Below are positions 8,573 through 16,527 of a DNA stretch of 64,000 nucleotides, in pieces. A program made the position numbers and the translations under genes. Location: assembly GCF_021440085.1 (NCBI RefSeq), contig NZ_JAKCPW010000002.1, forward strand, positions 372,001 to 436,000, in the 5' to 3' direction. This DNA is from Dyadobacter sp. CY261 (GTDB lineage: Bacteria; Bacteroidota; Bacteroidia; Cytophagales; Spirosomataceae). Position 1 is the stretch's first letter. Every line of letters begins with the position of its first letter. The notes below the pieces were generated by a model. It did no database searches, was not told where the DNA came from, and saw only the letters and a program-made list of their open reading frames with translations.

Positions 8573-10285
8573 CTAAGAAAAACGGATTACATGTCTGAAA
8601 GGCGTAAAACCCGTGAGAAATACAGTTGGTGCTTCCATTGCCGGTAAGGCTCCCCGTAATGCAACGTTTTTGTGCAGCGCCAGCCCCGGACCAAAGGAAA
8701 TGGTATCGCCTCCCAATTCATAAGAGCCCGTTGCCTCTTTTAACAGCCAGGAATCTTTGGTGTTTTCAATTCTGGAAACACCTTTGAGCGTTCCGCCCGG
8801 TCTGAAAATCAATTCCAATGCGGCGGGTACCCGCTCGGTGCCATTCGTTACCACTTCAATTTCCATTCCGCCGGAAGTTTCCCGGATGACCACTTTGGTT
8901 TCCAGCACTTGCACTTCGCTTTGCGGACGGTAGTTACGCGGCATTTTCTCCCAATCACCATCCGGGGCGATCGATTCTTTCGGATAGGGTTGAAAATACG
9001 GTCCATCAAGTTTCTGGGTGAGCACCCATTCATTACCATTCTGACTGATCTTTTCGGATTGAAACTGGCCTTTTCCAAAAAACGAGGAAGCGAAACGAAC
9101 GCCCTGCAGAACCGCACTACCTTTCATGAATGTAAACCAAACGGGATTGTTGGCAATCAGCGTGCTATCCTGGCGGTCACGGCGGATGCGTACGAGACCA
9201 GAGTTGGGGAAGGTCTTTACATAATTGACAGGTACCGGCCTTTCGGCCGGCAGTTCCACCCAAAGAGACGGGTCGGCCAGGAAGTAATCCAGGAACGCGC
9301 CGGTTTTCGGCCCCGCCGTTTTCTCGATCAGCCTGCACATTGCAGCATAAGAGCCGTTTTGATCTTTGATCGCGAAGTATCGGTAGGGGTAATAGTAGTT
9401 TTCCAGTGTACCCACAATGGCCTTGTCTTGTCTTCCGGAGGCATCGGTGACGATTTCGGCGTTCGGGTGTACATAATACATGGTCATGTCCAGGTTTTTG
9501 CGGACGGCGTCGAAAAGGTCGGTTTTCCCGAGCCCCTTGCCGACGGTAATGAGCAGGCGGTCGGTGAGGGAGGAGTAAATGAATGTACTCTTCTCATTGT
9601 ATTGCCCGTCGCGGTCGATGTCGATATGCTCTGCCAGCCATTGCTGTATCCGCGCTACATATTTGGGATTGGGCCAGAGTTCGTTCAACTTGGTCAATGC
9701 CGCTGAAATGACCCAGCGGTGGTTGGGTGTGTGAACGCCGCCCACGCTCAGCGCGTCACCCGCACGCAGGAGAAAGGTTTTCAGGTTTGCAAGCATTTTA
9801 TCCGCTCCTTCCGTACCCGATTTTTCGACCAGCGAATAAGCCATGGTGAGCCTTTTGACCAGAAAACCGGTGTCTGGCGTCGAATGAAAATTAGTCGACA
9901 GCAAATCGATCGTCCCATCCGAATGCTGCGTTTTGACGAGATATAATGCTGCCAGATCCATATCCACAAGCAGTTCTTTCGACTTATAAAATTTAGAGGA
10001 AGATGAAGACAGGCCACAGGCACCCCATTGGATCAATGCAGCCGTGCTATGCGGATTGAGCAGGTCAAAACCATCGCGTAAGCCACCCAGATCGGCGCTT
10101 TTGGAATCTTTGACCTGATAAGTTCTCAATGATTCAATGCTTTTATCATTCTGTTTTACCAGCGTTTCGAGCCACTGGGGCCTACTATCGGCATTGATGC
10201 GGCGTGCACTGATGCCCGCCGACGAAACTATGGGTACGGCGCAAAGTGCCAGGCCGCTGTTTTTGACGAAATCTCTTCTGTCCAT
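8573..10285 (-). CDS. Secreted Tat-type protein with an alpha/alpha-toroid-like lyase or hydrolase fold, unknown function
   Basis: I chose the ATG at 10285 because it starts a Tat-like signal (MDRRDFVKNSGLALCAVP); an upstream GTG at 10372 would bury it. The resulting 570 residues have helical repeat text in the first half, including GGVHTPNHRWVISAALTKL and DIDRDGQYNEKSTFIYSS, which resembles the (alpha/alpha) toroid of polysaccharide lyases and heparinase-like proteins. The second half looks like beta-sandwich. No family can be named with confidence. It is monocistronic, converging with the hydrolase and divergent from the membrane protein. Confidence 0.65.
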   Translation of the reverse strand: MDRRDFVKNSGLALCAVPIVSSAGISARRINADSRPQWLETLVKQNDKSIESLRTYQVKDSKSADLGGLRDGFDLLNPHSTAALIQWGACGLSSSSSKFYKSKELLVDMDLAALYLVKTQHSDGTIDLLSTNFHSTPDTGFLVKRLTMAYSLVEKSGTEGADKMLANLKTFLLRAGDALSVGGVHTPNHRWVISAALTKLNELWPNPKYVARIQQWLAEHIDIDRDGQYNEKSTFIYSSLTDRLLITVGKGLGKTDLFDAVRKNLDMTMYYVHPNAEIVTDASGRQDKAIVGTLENYYYPYRYFAIKDQNGSYAAMCRLIEKTAGPKTGAFLDYFLADPSLWVELPAERPVPVNYVKTFPNSGLVRIRRDRQDSTLIANNPVWFTFMKGSAVLQGVRFASSFFGKGQFQSEKISQNGNEWVLTQKLDGPYFQPYPKESIAPDGDWEKMPRNYRPQSEVQVLETKVVIRETSGGMEIEVVTNGTERVPAALELIFRPGGTLKGVSRIENTKDSWLLKEATGSYELGGDTISFGPGLALHKNVALRGALPAMEAPTVFLTGFTPFRHVIRFS

Positions 10286-10475
10286 GAAAGTCGGGTTAGG
10301 ATACTTTTGGGAAAAAGGATCAGATGCTCGCCGGTTACTTGATCGGTGGTAGCGTTTATGAATCAATCCCACCCGCTTACGAAGTACATTGTCTGCTGAG
10401 TCGGGATGTTTAGTATATTTAATAGTAAAAATGACACGTGTGTTGCAACAGTTACAAATAAGTCGTTGTCTTGTA

Positions 10476-10504
10476 TTTGACTGAAAGTATTTCTATTAAT
10501 TTTG
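10476..10504 (+). promoter_or_regulatory. Candidate promoter of the multipass membrane protein
   Basis: TAATTTTG at 10497-10504 is an exact -7 match. TTTG at 10476-10479 is 17 bases upstream, slightly shorter than the usual 19-21. The ATG is 52 bases downstream. Confidence 0.4.
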
Positions 10505-10556
10505 TCGTATTTTTTGCTAAGTATCGTTTGAGTGGTAATTGAATGCTGTATACTGA

Positions 10557-12056
10557 ATGAAAACAACTGTACTTCGCAATTTAAGTTTGGGTTACCTGAT
10601 GCTGCCAAACCTGATCTTCGCGATCAGCTGGTTCAGATTGCCCATTTCGGTGTGTCTGGCGGTGGGGATTGTGTTTATGTACGCCATCAACTACCAGCGG
10701 GAAAAAGCGCTTAAAACCGATCTCGCAACCCGTCATATGGTCGAGATCGGATTCATTTCGTTGGCTATTATCGCTTTTTCGGGAATTGGAGGTCTTTGTT
10801 TCCAGGCGTTCGATTTCTTGGCGCATAATTCCAAATATTACACTTTATACAACCAGTCCTGGCCGGTATTGTTTAAAGAGAATGGTCGATATGCCTGCCA
10901 CTATTTCGGCTTCTTTCTCGTTCCCGCATTGATTTCCAAAGGCCTGGGCGAGCCGTCAGGCATCGCGTTATATCTCTGGGCGTCGATCGGGCTCTTTATC
11001 GGGATTTGCTGGATATTTATTTTTACGAGCAAGAGCTATTTATCGTTGATATTCTTTCTCTCATTGGGCGGGATCGGGCACGTTGTCAAGGTATTGTTCC
11101 TGCATGCCATCGGGCTTAACTATCACGTACCGCCGTTTTTTACAGAAATCTGGCCCGTATTGTACCAAACGCAATGGGCACCTAACCAGCTTATACCGAT
11201 CATTATCGTTTCCTGCATTCTGTTTAATGACTATGTGTATACTAAAAAGCCGGAAAAGAGCTTTTTAGCGGTGACATCAATCTTTATCTGGGGGATTTTC
11301 CCTTCGATCGTTTTCGTGGTCATTTTCGGGATGCTAATTATCCTGCGTTACTACAAAGAGCCGCGGTATTTTCTGAAACCCAGGCCCATGCTGGACCTTT
11401 TCGTGCCTGGATTGCTATTCATTCCCACATTCTTCTTCTTTTTACAGGGGAAAAGCTCCGTGATCACAGGTTTTATCTGGCAGTTCAACCCACTGAACGA
11501 AATCGCCTTCCACTATTTCTTCGGCGTGGTGATCGACCTGGCGGTACTCTATGGGATCGTGCTCATTCTCAAACTGCATAAGAGTCAGTATGCAAATGTG
11601 ATCCATAGTTTGTTTTTGCTGCTGATCGCTATTTCGCTTTTCCGGATGGGTAAATGGAACGACTGGTTCCTACGCGGCAGCACCCCGGTACTCACTTTGC
11701 TGATGCTATTCATTCTCCACCGTTTCTCCGAATGGGTGAAGGAACATCCCGGCTGGTATAAAATGCGTGTCGCATATCCCATCGTTATTTTCCTGGTACT
11801 TGGCCTGGTAGTCCCGATCTCACATATTAAGCGAGCATTGAGTGAAAATGTGGTGATGCATTCTTTGTTCCCCGATAAAGTTAAATTCACGCCCTATCCA
11901 TACGACCAGTATGAGGATTTCTACCAATTAGGCAAAGCCGTTTACTCTCAGCAGGAAGCCAACCAGTTCCTCGGGCAGAAGGGTTCGTTTTACGAGTTGT
12001 ATCTGGCAAGGCCGCAGGAGAATGTTGACGGCCAACGGCCGACGGCTGACCGTTGA
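10557..12056 (+). CDS. Multipass integral membrane protein of unknown function
   Basis: The protein is about 499 residues with roughly ten to twelve hydrophobic segments and charged loops, for example LIFAISWFRLPISVCLAVGI, FFLSLGGIGHVVKVLFL and VIFLVLGLVVPISHI. No transporter or glycosyltransferase signature was recognised, although the layout resembles large polytopic membrane enzymes of the GT-C type. The last residues (VDGQRPTADR) are encoded by the intergenic heptamer repeat that starts at 12024, so the natural C-terminus has been replaced or extended by the repeat. Confidence 0.75.
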   Translation: MKTTVLRNLSLGYLMLPNLIFAISWFRLPISVCLAVGIVFMYAINYQREKALKTDLATRHMVEIGFISLAIIAFSGIGGLCFQAFDFLAHNSKYYTLYNQSWPVLFKENGRYACHYFGFFLVPALISKGLGEPSGIALYLWASIGLFIGICWIFIFTSKSYLSLIFFLSLGGIGHVVKVLFLHAIGLNYHVPPFFTEIWPVLYQTQWAPNQLIPIIIVSCILFNDYVYTKKPEKSFLAVTSIFIWGIFPSIVFVVIFGMLIILRYYKEPRYFLKPRPMLDLFVPGLLFIPTFFFFLQGKSSVITGFIWQFNPLNEIAFHYFFGVVIDLAVLYGIVLILKLHKSQYANVIHSLFLLLIAISLFRMGKWNDWFLRGSTPVLTLLMLFILHRFSEWVKEHPGWYKMRVAYPIVIFLVLGLVVPISHIKRALSENVVMHSLFPDKVKFTPYPYDQYEDFYQLGKAVYSQQEANQFLGQKGSFYELYLARPQENVDGQRPTADR

Positions 12057-12208
12057 CCGCCGATGGCCAGTGACTGACGATGGACGATCGACCATGGACC
12101 ATGGCTGTCTGTCAATAAACACCTGACTATTTCCACACCAATCAACAAAACCAAACCATGGTCCATCGTCTATGGTCTGCATCGTCCGCGGTCGGCGGTC
12201 AGCGGTCA
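12024..12208. repeat. Nested heptamer-array inverted repeat between convergent genes
   Basis: The spacer between two convergent genes has a nested structure. The outer left arm (12024-12068) is heptamers of the TTGACGG/CCGACGG/TTGACCG type, the inner left arm (12076-12103) is of the GACGATG/GACCATG type, a loop of about 50 bases follows, then an inner right arm (12155-12186, CCATGGT/CCATCGT/CTATGGT) and an outer right arm (12187-12208, CGCGGTC/GGCGGTC/AGCGGTC). The arms are complementary in kind and heptamer register, so a long cruciform or RNA hairpin could form. The left part codes for the tail of the upstream protein. The same architecture recurs at about 49 kb and 55 kb. Confidence 0.85.
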
Positions 12209-12209
12209 T

Positions 12210-13793
12210 TCAAGCCCCAACACTCTTCTTAAATCCCGGCGCCACCCTGTTCTTTGACACTTGCTCGTAGGCATAAGCGATGCTGATGAGCTCGGGCTCG
12301 CGGAAGGCTTTGCCCAGGAACGAAATTCCTAGCGGCAGGCCGTTCAGCAAGCCCATCGGCAGGGTGACAGACGGAAAGCCCGACAATGCAGCGGGGCCAT
12401 AGGAGCCGTATCCCGTCCAGAAATCGCCGTTCACAAGATCGATACACCACGATGGGCCCGTGGACGGGCCGCATAATGCGTCGAGTTTGTTCTTGTCGAA
12501 TAGTTCGTTCAGTGAATTGGCTACACCATGGATCTTTTCCAGCGCTTCTTTATATTCTTTTGAGTCCAGATCCCCCTTTGCTTGCGATGACTCAAAAAGT
12601 TCCTGGCCAAAATGGGGCATTACCTTCGCCCTGTTTGCCGTGTTGAAGGCGATCAGCCCTTCGAGCGATTTGATTTTGGCATTGGAGGTGGTGAGGTACC
12701 GGTTCACACCGTCCTTGAACTCATATTGCAGCACAAGTGACTCCGCGCCCGGAAGCCTCTGCGTTTTCATGTATTCAACTTCAATAATTTCAGCACCTGC
12801 CGCTTTGAGCTGCTCCAATGCCTTGCTCAACAGCGGATCGATTCCTTCGTGCACTTTCAGCATGGTCTTTTCTACGCCGATTCGCTTGCCTTTCAAACCA
12901 TTTGGGTCGAGAAATTGGGTATAGTCAGTTGGGAGTGGCAGCGGCGCTTTGTGATAGGGAGGATCAGCAGGATCCTGTCCGGCCATGGCCCCAAGTAATG
13001 TGGCAGCGTCCGCGACCGTCCGGCCAAAAGGCCCGGCGGTATCCTGTGTTATGGAAATAGGTATAATACCGCTCCGGCTTACCAATCCTACGGTGGGTTT
13101 GATGCCCACGACGCCGTTCATTGATGCCGGACAGGCAATGGAGCCGTTTGTTTCGGTGCCAACCGCCACAGCACACAAATTAGCCGCTACCGCCACCGCT
13201 GAGCCGGAACTTGACCCGCAAGGCGAGCGGTCGAGCACGTAAGGGTTTTTCGTTTGTCCGCCGCGGCTGCTCCATCCGCTCGACGATCGTGTGGAGCGGA
13301 AATTAGCCCATTCGCTCAGGTTGGTTTTGCCCAGAATCACCACTCCCGCTTCCCGCAACCGGTTGACCATGAATGCATCCTTGGAAGACGCATTATCTGC
13401 CAGGGCCAGAGAGCCAGCCGTCGTTTTCATCTGATCGGCGGTATCGATATTATCTTTGAGTAGTATTGGGATGCCATGCAGAGGGCCGCGGAGTTTTCCT
13501 GCTTTTCGTTCTTTGTCGAGGGCCGAAGCGATGCGCATTGCATCCGGGTTCAGTTCAATAATCGAATTGAGTTTGGGTCCGGCCTTGTCGATTCTGGCAA
13601 TTTCGTCGAGGTAATATTTTGTGAGCGCTGCGGAAGTCAGCTGGCCGGCCTTCATGCGTTTTTGTATCTCGGCTACGGTCGTTTCTGCGTATTCTCCGGC
13701 AGCCACAGCCTGGCGATTGCTTTCGCCGAATGCGGGTAACATGCCCAACAATCCTGCCGCCGAACTCAGCCGGACAAAGTTTCTTCTTTTCAT
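12210..13793 (-). CDS. Amidase of the amidase-signature family, secreted
   Basis: The 527-residue enzyme hydrolyses an amide bond through the Ser-cisSer-Lys triad of the amidase-signature family. Lys113 is in LLKDNIDT, the Gly/Ser-rich block CGSSSGSAVAVAANL supplies the cis-Ser (about 196), and the nucleophile is Ser218 in GTETNGSIACPAS. The N-terminus MKRRNFVRLSSAAGLLGMLPAFG is a signal with a Tat-like RR. It lacks GatB/GatC partners and is secreted, so it is not GatA; it more likely attacks peptide or small amide substrates in the periplasm. Confidence 0.9.
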   Translation of the reverse strand: MKRRNFVRLSSAAGLLGMLPAFGESNRQAVAAGEYAETTVAEIQKRMKAGQLTSAALTKYYLDEIARIDKAGPKLNSIIELNPDAMRIASALDKERKAGKLRGPLHGIPILLKDNIDTADQMKTTAGSLALADNASSKDAFMVNRLREAGVVILGKTNLSEWANFRSTRSSSGWSSRGGQTKNPYVLDRSPCGSSSGSAVAVAANLCAVAVGTETNGSIACPASMNGVVGIKPTVGLVSRSGIIPISITQDTAGPFGRTVADAATLLGAMAGQDPADPPYHKAPLPLPTDYTQFLDPNGLKGKRIGVEKTMLKVHEGIDPLLSKALEQLKAAGAEIIEVEYMKTQRLPGAESLVLQYEFKDGVNRYLTTSNAKIKSLEGLIAFNTANRAKVMPHFGQELFESSQAKGDLDSKEYKEALEKIHGVANSLNELFDKNKLDALCGPSTGPSWCIDLVNGDFWTGYGSYGPAALSGFPSVTLPMGLLNGLPLGISFLGKAFREPELISIAYAYEQVSKNRVAPGFKKSVGA

Positions 13794-13847
13794 GGAGTGA
13801 ATTACGGGTATGGTTTACCTGCAATATAAAAACTCTAGTGCGCTGAT

Positions 13848-13994
13848 CTATCGACGGGGAGGCTTATGAGTGAGTTTTTTCCAAATCCATATGATCAGCA
13901 GGAATGGAGACATAATAATGGCAGTAAACGCAGCTGCCACACCGAGTATCCCTGCGAAAATAAGGCGTAGAAATGCCGTTAAAAAATTGCTCAT
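13848..13994 (-). CDS. Very small membrane protein (48 residues)
   Basis: The frame beginning at the ATG at 13994 encodes a 48-residue protein with one or two hydrophobic helices (FLRLIFAGILGVAAAFTAII, SPFLLIIWIWKKL) and a basic tail (KKLTHKPPRR). It follows the positive-inside pattern. No family is recognised and no promoter is obvious, so the call is tentative. Confidence 0.45.
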   Translation of the reverse strand: MSNFLTAFLRLIFAGILGVAAAFTAIIMSPFLLIIWIWKKLTHKPPRR

Positions 13995-14150
13995 GAATTC
14001 GGAGGAGCGAGAATGTAAAACTAATTTTATCAGCAGTCGCAAATAGCGGAAATCATTCTAGATTTTGTAGAATCGACGCTACTAGTTTATGATAACGCGT
14101 AGCATTAAATCTATAAATCATTAAATTATTTCCAAAAATAAGAACATTTT

Positions 14151-14181
14151 TTTGGGTGGCACAGTTATTTTTATAACTTTG
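14151..14181 (+). promoter_or_regulatory. Consensus Bacteroidota promoter for a small membrane protein
   Basis: TTTG at 14151-14154, a 19-bp spacer and TAACTTTG at 14174-14181 match both consensus boxes and the spacing exactly. The expected start site is near 14188, so ATG 14218 is the likely initiation codon rather than the ATG at 14185. Confidence 0.7.
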
Positions 14182-14217
14182 GTAATGAAATTTATTAATA
14201 TAATTTGCATCGGCATG

Positions 14218-14406
14218 AACTTCTTATCGAACGTAATTGGGTATTCCGGGAAGTTATTTTTTGCAACTATTATGTTTTTCGCAATGATTATTTCGACTGT
14301 CATTTCCCTGCCATTTATAGGTGCGGGAATTATCAAGGATGCTATTAATGCACATCACCACCACGCTGGGGAAGGCAATTTGATAGACGATTATAGCGAT
14401 TACTAA
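14218..14406 (+). CDS. Small membrane protein with a C-terminal His cluster
   Basis: From the ATG at 14218 the protein has 62 residues: two hydrophobic stretches (GYSGKLFFATIMFFAMIIST and ISLPFIGAGIIKDAI region) and a polar tail with four consecutive His (NAHHHHAGEGN) followed by acidic residues (LIDDYSDY). A consensus promoter lies 36 bases upstream and a strong terminator 17 bases downstream, so this is a complete single-gene unit, which argues that the ORF is real. No family is recognised. The His run suggests metal contact (inference). Confidence 0.6.
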   Translation, partial: NFLSNVIGYSGKLFFATIMFFAMIISTVISLPFIGAGIIKDAINAHHHHAGEGNLIDDYSDY

Positions 14407-14423
14407 GTATACAACTAACGGAA

Positions 14424-14462
14424 GCAAAGAGGGTATGGACGGGATGTCCGTACCCTCTTTGC
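14424..14462 (+). terminator. Strong 17-bp terminator hairpin after the His-cluster protein
   Basis: GCAAAGAGGGTA pairs with TACCCTCTTTGC, followed inward by one T-G wobble and GGAC/GTCC around a 5-nt loop. There is no long T run beyond the stem on the plus strand, but the stem itself is very stable and it ends the small transcription unit. Confidence 0.7.
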
Positions 14463-14549
14463 ATTACAGCTGTCCACACAAATAATGTCCCGACTACTGC
14501 CTGATTTGAGCTGGATCAAGTAATTTGGCGTCCGATTACCCGCTTCTTC

Positions 14550-15545
14550 ATGTCAATGGATCCGTTTAAAAAGGTTACCAGCTTCGTCTTTCTGATTTCT
14601 TTTACCATTTCTGTTTCGCCGGTACTGGCCCAGGAAATGCGCTATACGTTCGAGAAGGGATTAATGGGCTCCCCATTTAAACTTGTCGTTTACGCTCAGA
14701 ACGATTCCATCGCCAAAGTAGCGGCCGACCATGCATTCGGAAGGGTGGAAGAGCTGAACGAGATCATGAGCGACTACCGAGACGGAAGCGAGATTAACCG
14801 GCTTTCCGCTACATCGGGAAGTGATACCTGGGTAAAAGTTAGCAAGGATCTATTCGATATTCTGGCCATTTCACAGGACATCAGTGCTAAAACGGGTGGC
14901 GTTTTCGATGCTACCTTAGGACCGGTGGTGCAATTGTGGCGCCGTGCCACGCGCAAAAATATTTTTCCGTCCGAAGAGGAGATTCGCGAAGCACTCTCGC
15001 GAACCGGCTATAAAAAGTTGAAAATGGACACCAAAACGCAAAGCATTATGCTCACGCAAAAAGGCATGCGGCTCGACATCGGCGGGTTGGGAAAGGGGTA
15101 CGCTGCAGAAGAGGCGATTAAAGAGGTTAAAAAATTAGGCATTACATCAGCGATGATGGATGCGGGTGGCAAGATCGTGCTCACAAATCCGCCTCCTGGC
15201 ACCATGGGTTGGAATATTAATGTTTCCAACGGCAGCGATTCGCTCAGGGCTATGCAGTTATCCAATGTCGCGCTGGCGACGTCCGGGCCGACTTATCGAT
15301 ATATGGAATACAAAGGAGTCCGCTATTCCCATATTGTGGATCCGAAAACGGGTGTCGGGCTACTCTTCCACGTGCGTACGACCGTGATTTCCCCGGATGG
15401 CACCGTGGCCGACGCGCTGGCCACCGCATTTAGTGTAGCGGGAATCAAGAAGAGTAGAAAGTATCTCAGGCGTTTCAAAGGCAGTAAAGTGTGGCTCGTC
15501 GAGAAGCAGGGAGGCGGCATGGCAGAGTGGAACACGCTTGAATAG
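14550..15545 (+). CDS. apbE: FAD:protein FMN transferase (ApbE)
   Basis: ApbE attaches FMN covalently to Thr or Ser of target flavoproteins such as Nqr or Rnf subunits, on the periplasmic side. The 331-residue protein has a signal peptide (FLISFTISVSPVLAQ), the acidic GSEINRLSA block, and the core motifs LDIGGLGKGYAAEEA and MMDAGGKIVL that bind FAD and magnesium. Neither Nqr nor Rnf genes are in view. The start is the ATG at 14550; an in-frame ATG at 14556 is equally possible. Confidence 0.9.
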   Translation: MSMDPFKKVTSFVFLISFTISVSPVLAQEMRYTFEKGLMGSPFKLVVYAQNDSIAKVAADHAFGRVEELNEIMSDYRDGSEINRLSATSGSDTWVKVSKDLFDILAISQDISAKTGGVFDATLGPVVQLWRRATRKNIFPSEEEIREALSRTGYKKLKMDTKTQSIMLTQKGMRLDIGGLGKGYAAEEAIKEVKKLGITSAMMDAGGKIVLTNPPPGTMGWNINVSNGSDSLRAMQLSNVALATSGPTYRYMEYKGVRYSHIVDPKTGVGLLFHVRTTVISPDGTVADALATAFSVAGIKKSRKYLRRFKGSKVWLVEKQGGGMAEWNTLE

Positions 15546-15733
15546 GCTGCGCGAGGAAAACATGCGGCGTGCATTAGTCAGTGAATCAGATCCTTACGGG
15601 AGTTTACGCAGCTGTATGAATGTTTCGGATTCCAACAGTATTGAAAGTGCCTATATGGAGAACAGCGATCAGATTAGTTTTGTAAAAAAAGAGCATAAGT
15701 TGGATAAAAGCAGCAAATATTAGTTTTAAATGT

Positions 15734-15772
15734 ATATTTTAAATGATTGTTTAAATTTATCATTTAAAATAT
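15734..15772 (+). promoter_or_regulatory. Large perfect palindrome, candidate TetR operator
   Basis: Two 14-bp arms ATATTTTAAATGAT/ATCATTTAAAATAT are separated by 11 bases. The unit TTTTAAATG also occurs once more in direct orientation at 15724-15732. The right arm touches the -33 box of the promoter of the TetR gene. A related half site lies before the TolC-like gene, so the two genes probably share the repressor. Confidence 0.65.
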
Positions 15773-15803
15773 TTGACATTGTTATTTCTATTCTCCAACT
15801 TTG
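15772..15803 (+). promoter_or_regulatory. Promoter of the TetR-family gene
   Basis: TTTG at 15772-15775, a 20-bp spacer and CAACTTTG at 15796-15803 (one mismatch to TAnnTTTG). It is directly next to the palindrome, so binding there should block it. The region 15546-15733 holds no convincing gene. Confidence 0.5.
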
Positions 15804-15859
15804 GATCGTTGATTCAATAAGCAGCTGCAATCATTAACAAAATCTAATACACCAAGAGC

Positions 15860-16471
15860 GTGAAGTGCGGTACAGAAAAAAGTGAAGACAGGATAAGGGA
15901 AGCGGCAAAGCGTGTTTTTCTGAAAAAGGGTTTTGACGGTACCACATCGCGGGATATTGCGAAGGAGGCCGATATGAATATTGCGTTAACAAACTACTAT
16001 TTCAGGAGCAAGGAGAAATTGTTTCTGGAAATCTTCAAAGATGTGCTGGAAGAGTATTTCCAGAGCATGCTCACAATCCTGAATAAGGACATAGATATTA
16101 AAACCAAAATCTCAGAGATCGTCGATAACGATTTCGAAATGATGAAAAGGGAGCCGGACTTGGTTATTTTCATTATGAACGAGATGCACAAGGCGCCTCA
16201 AAGGCTGTTTCCCGATATGTCGGTTTTTCGGCAGGTGCGGGAAACTTACCTGAAAAAGCAAATAGAGGAAGGGGTTGCAAATGGGACAGTGAGGCCTATG
16301 CTACTCGAAAATATCCTCCCGCTCATTAAATGTGGCGTTGAGTTCATATTCATGGGAAAGGAAATCCATAAGGAGCTTTTCATGATGAATGAGGAAGAAT
16401 TTGCCAAGTATGCCGAGGAACAGAAAGAGCACATTAAGGCAATGGTGTGCAACTACCTCATCTTAGCGTAG
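15860..16471 (+). CDS. TetR/AcrR-family transcriptional repressor
   Basis: The 203-residue protein has an N-terminal HTH typical of TetR (GTTSRDIAKEADMNIALTNY YFRSKEKLF, residues about 25-55) and an all-helical ligand domain. It starts at a GTG at 15860 (MKCGTEKSEDRI); no better ATG is in frame upstream. It is encoded just before a TolC-RND efflux set in the same direction, so it most likely controls that set and itself in response to an effluxed compound. Confidence 0.9.
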   Translation: MKCGTEKSEDRIREAAKRVFLKKGFDGTTSRDIAKEADMNIALTNYYFRSKEKLFLEIFKDVLEEYFQSMLTILNKDIDIKTKISEIVDNDFEMMKREPDLVIFIMNEMHKAPQRLFPDMSVFRQVRETYLKKQIEEGVANGTVRPMLLENILPLIKCGVEFIFMGKEIHKELFMMNEEEFAKYAEEQKEHIKAMVCNYLILA

Positions 16472-16500
16472 TCATTTTTTTTGCCGCTTCATTAAACAAA

Positions 16501-16511
16501 CATTTAAAATA
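16501..16511 (+). promoter_or_regulatory. Half-site of the TetR palindrome before the efflux genes
   Basis: CATTTAAAATA repeats the right arm of the palindrome at 15761-15771, 17 bases before the TolC-like ATG. A second partial copy, AAACATTTATT, follows directly. This is the sequence evidence linking the repressor to the efflux operon. Confidence 0.5.
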
Positions 16512-16527
16512 AACATTTATTCAAGCC

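Noticed and set aside
11927..12209. Minus-strand ORFs of 71-93 codons in the 12-kb repeat
   Set aside because: They are repeat-encoded, rich in repeated RP/DGP text and overlap a real gene.
15538..15723. 61-codon ORF after apbE
   Set aside because: It overlaps the apbE end, has no promoter or family features and lies in the AT-rich region before the TetR operator.
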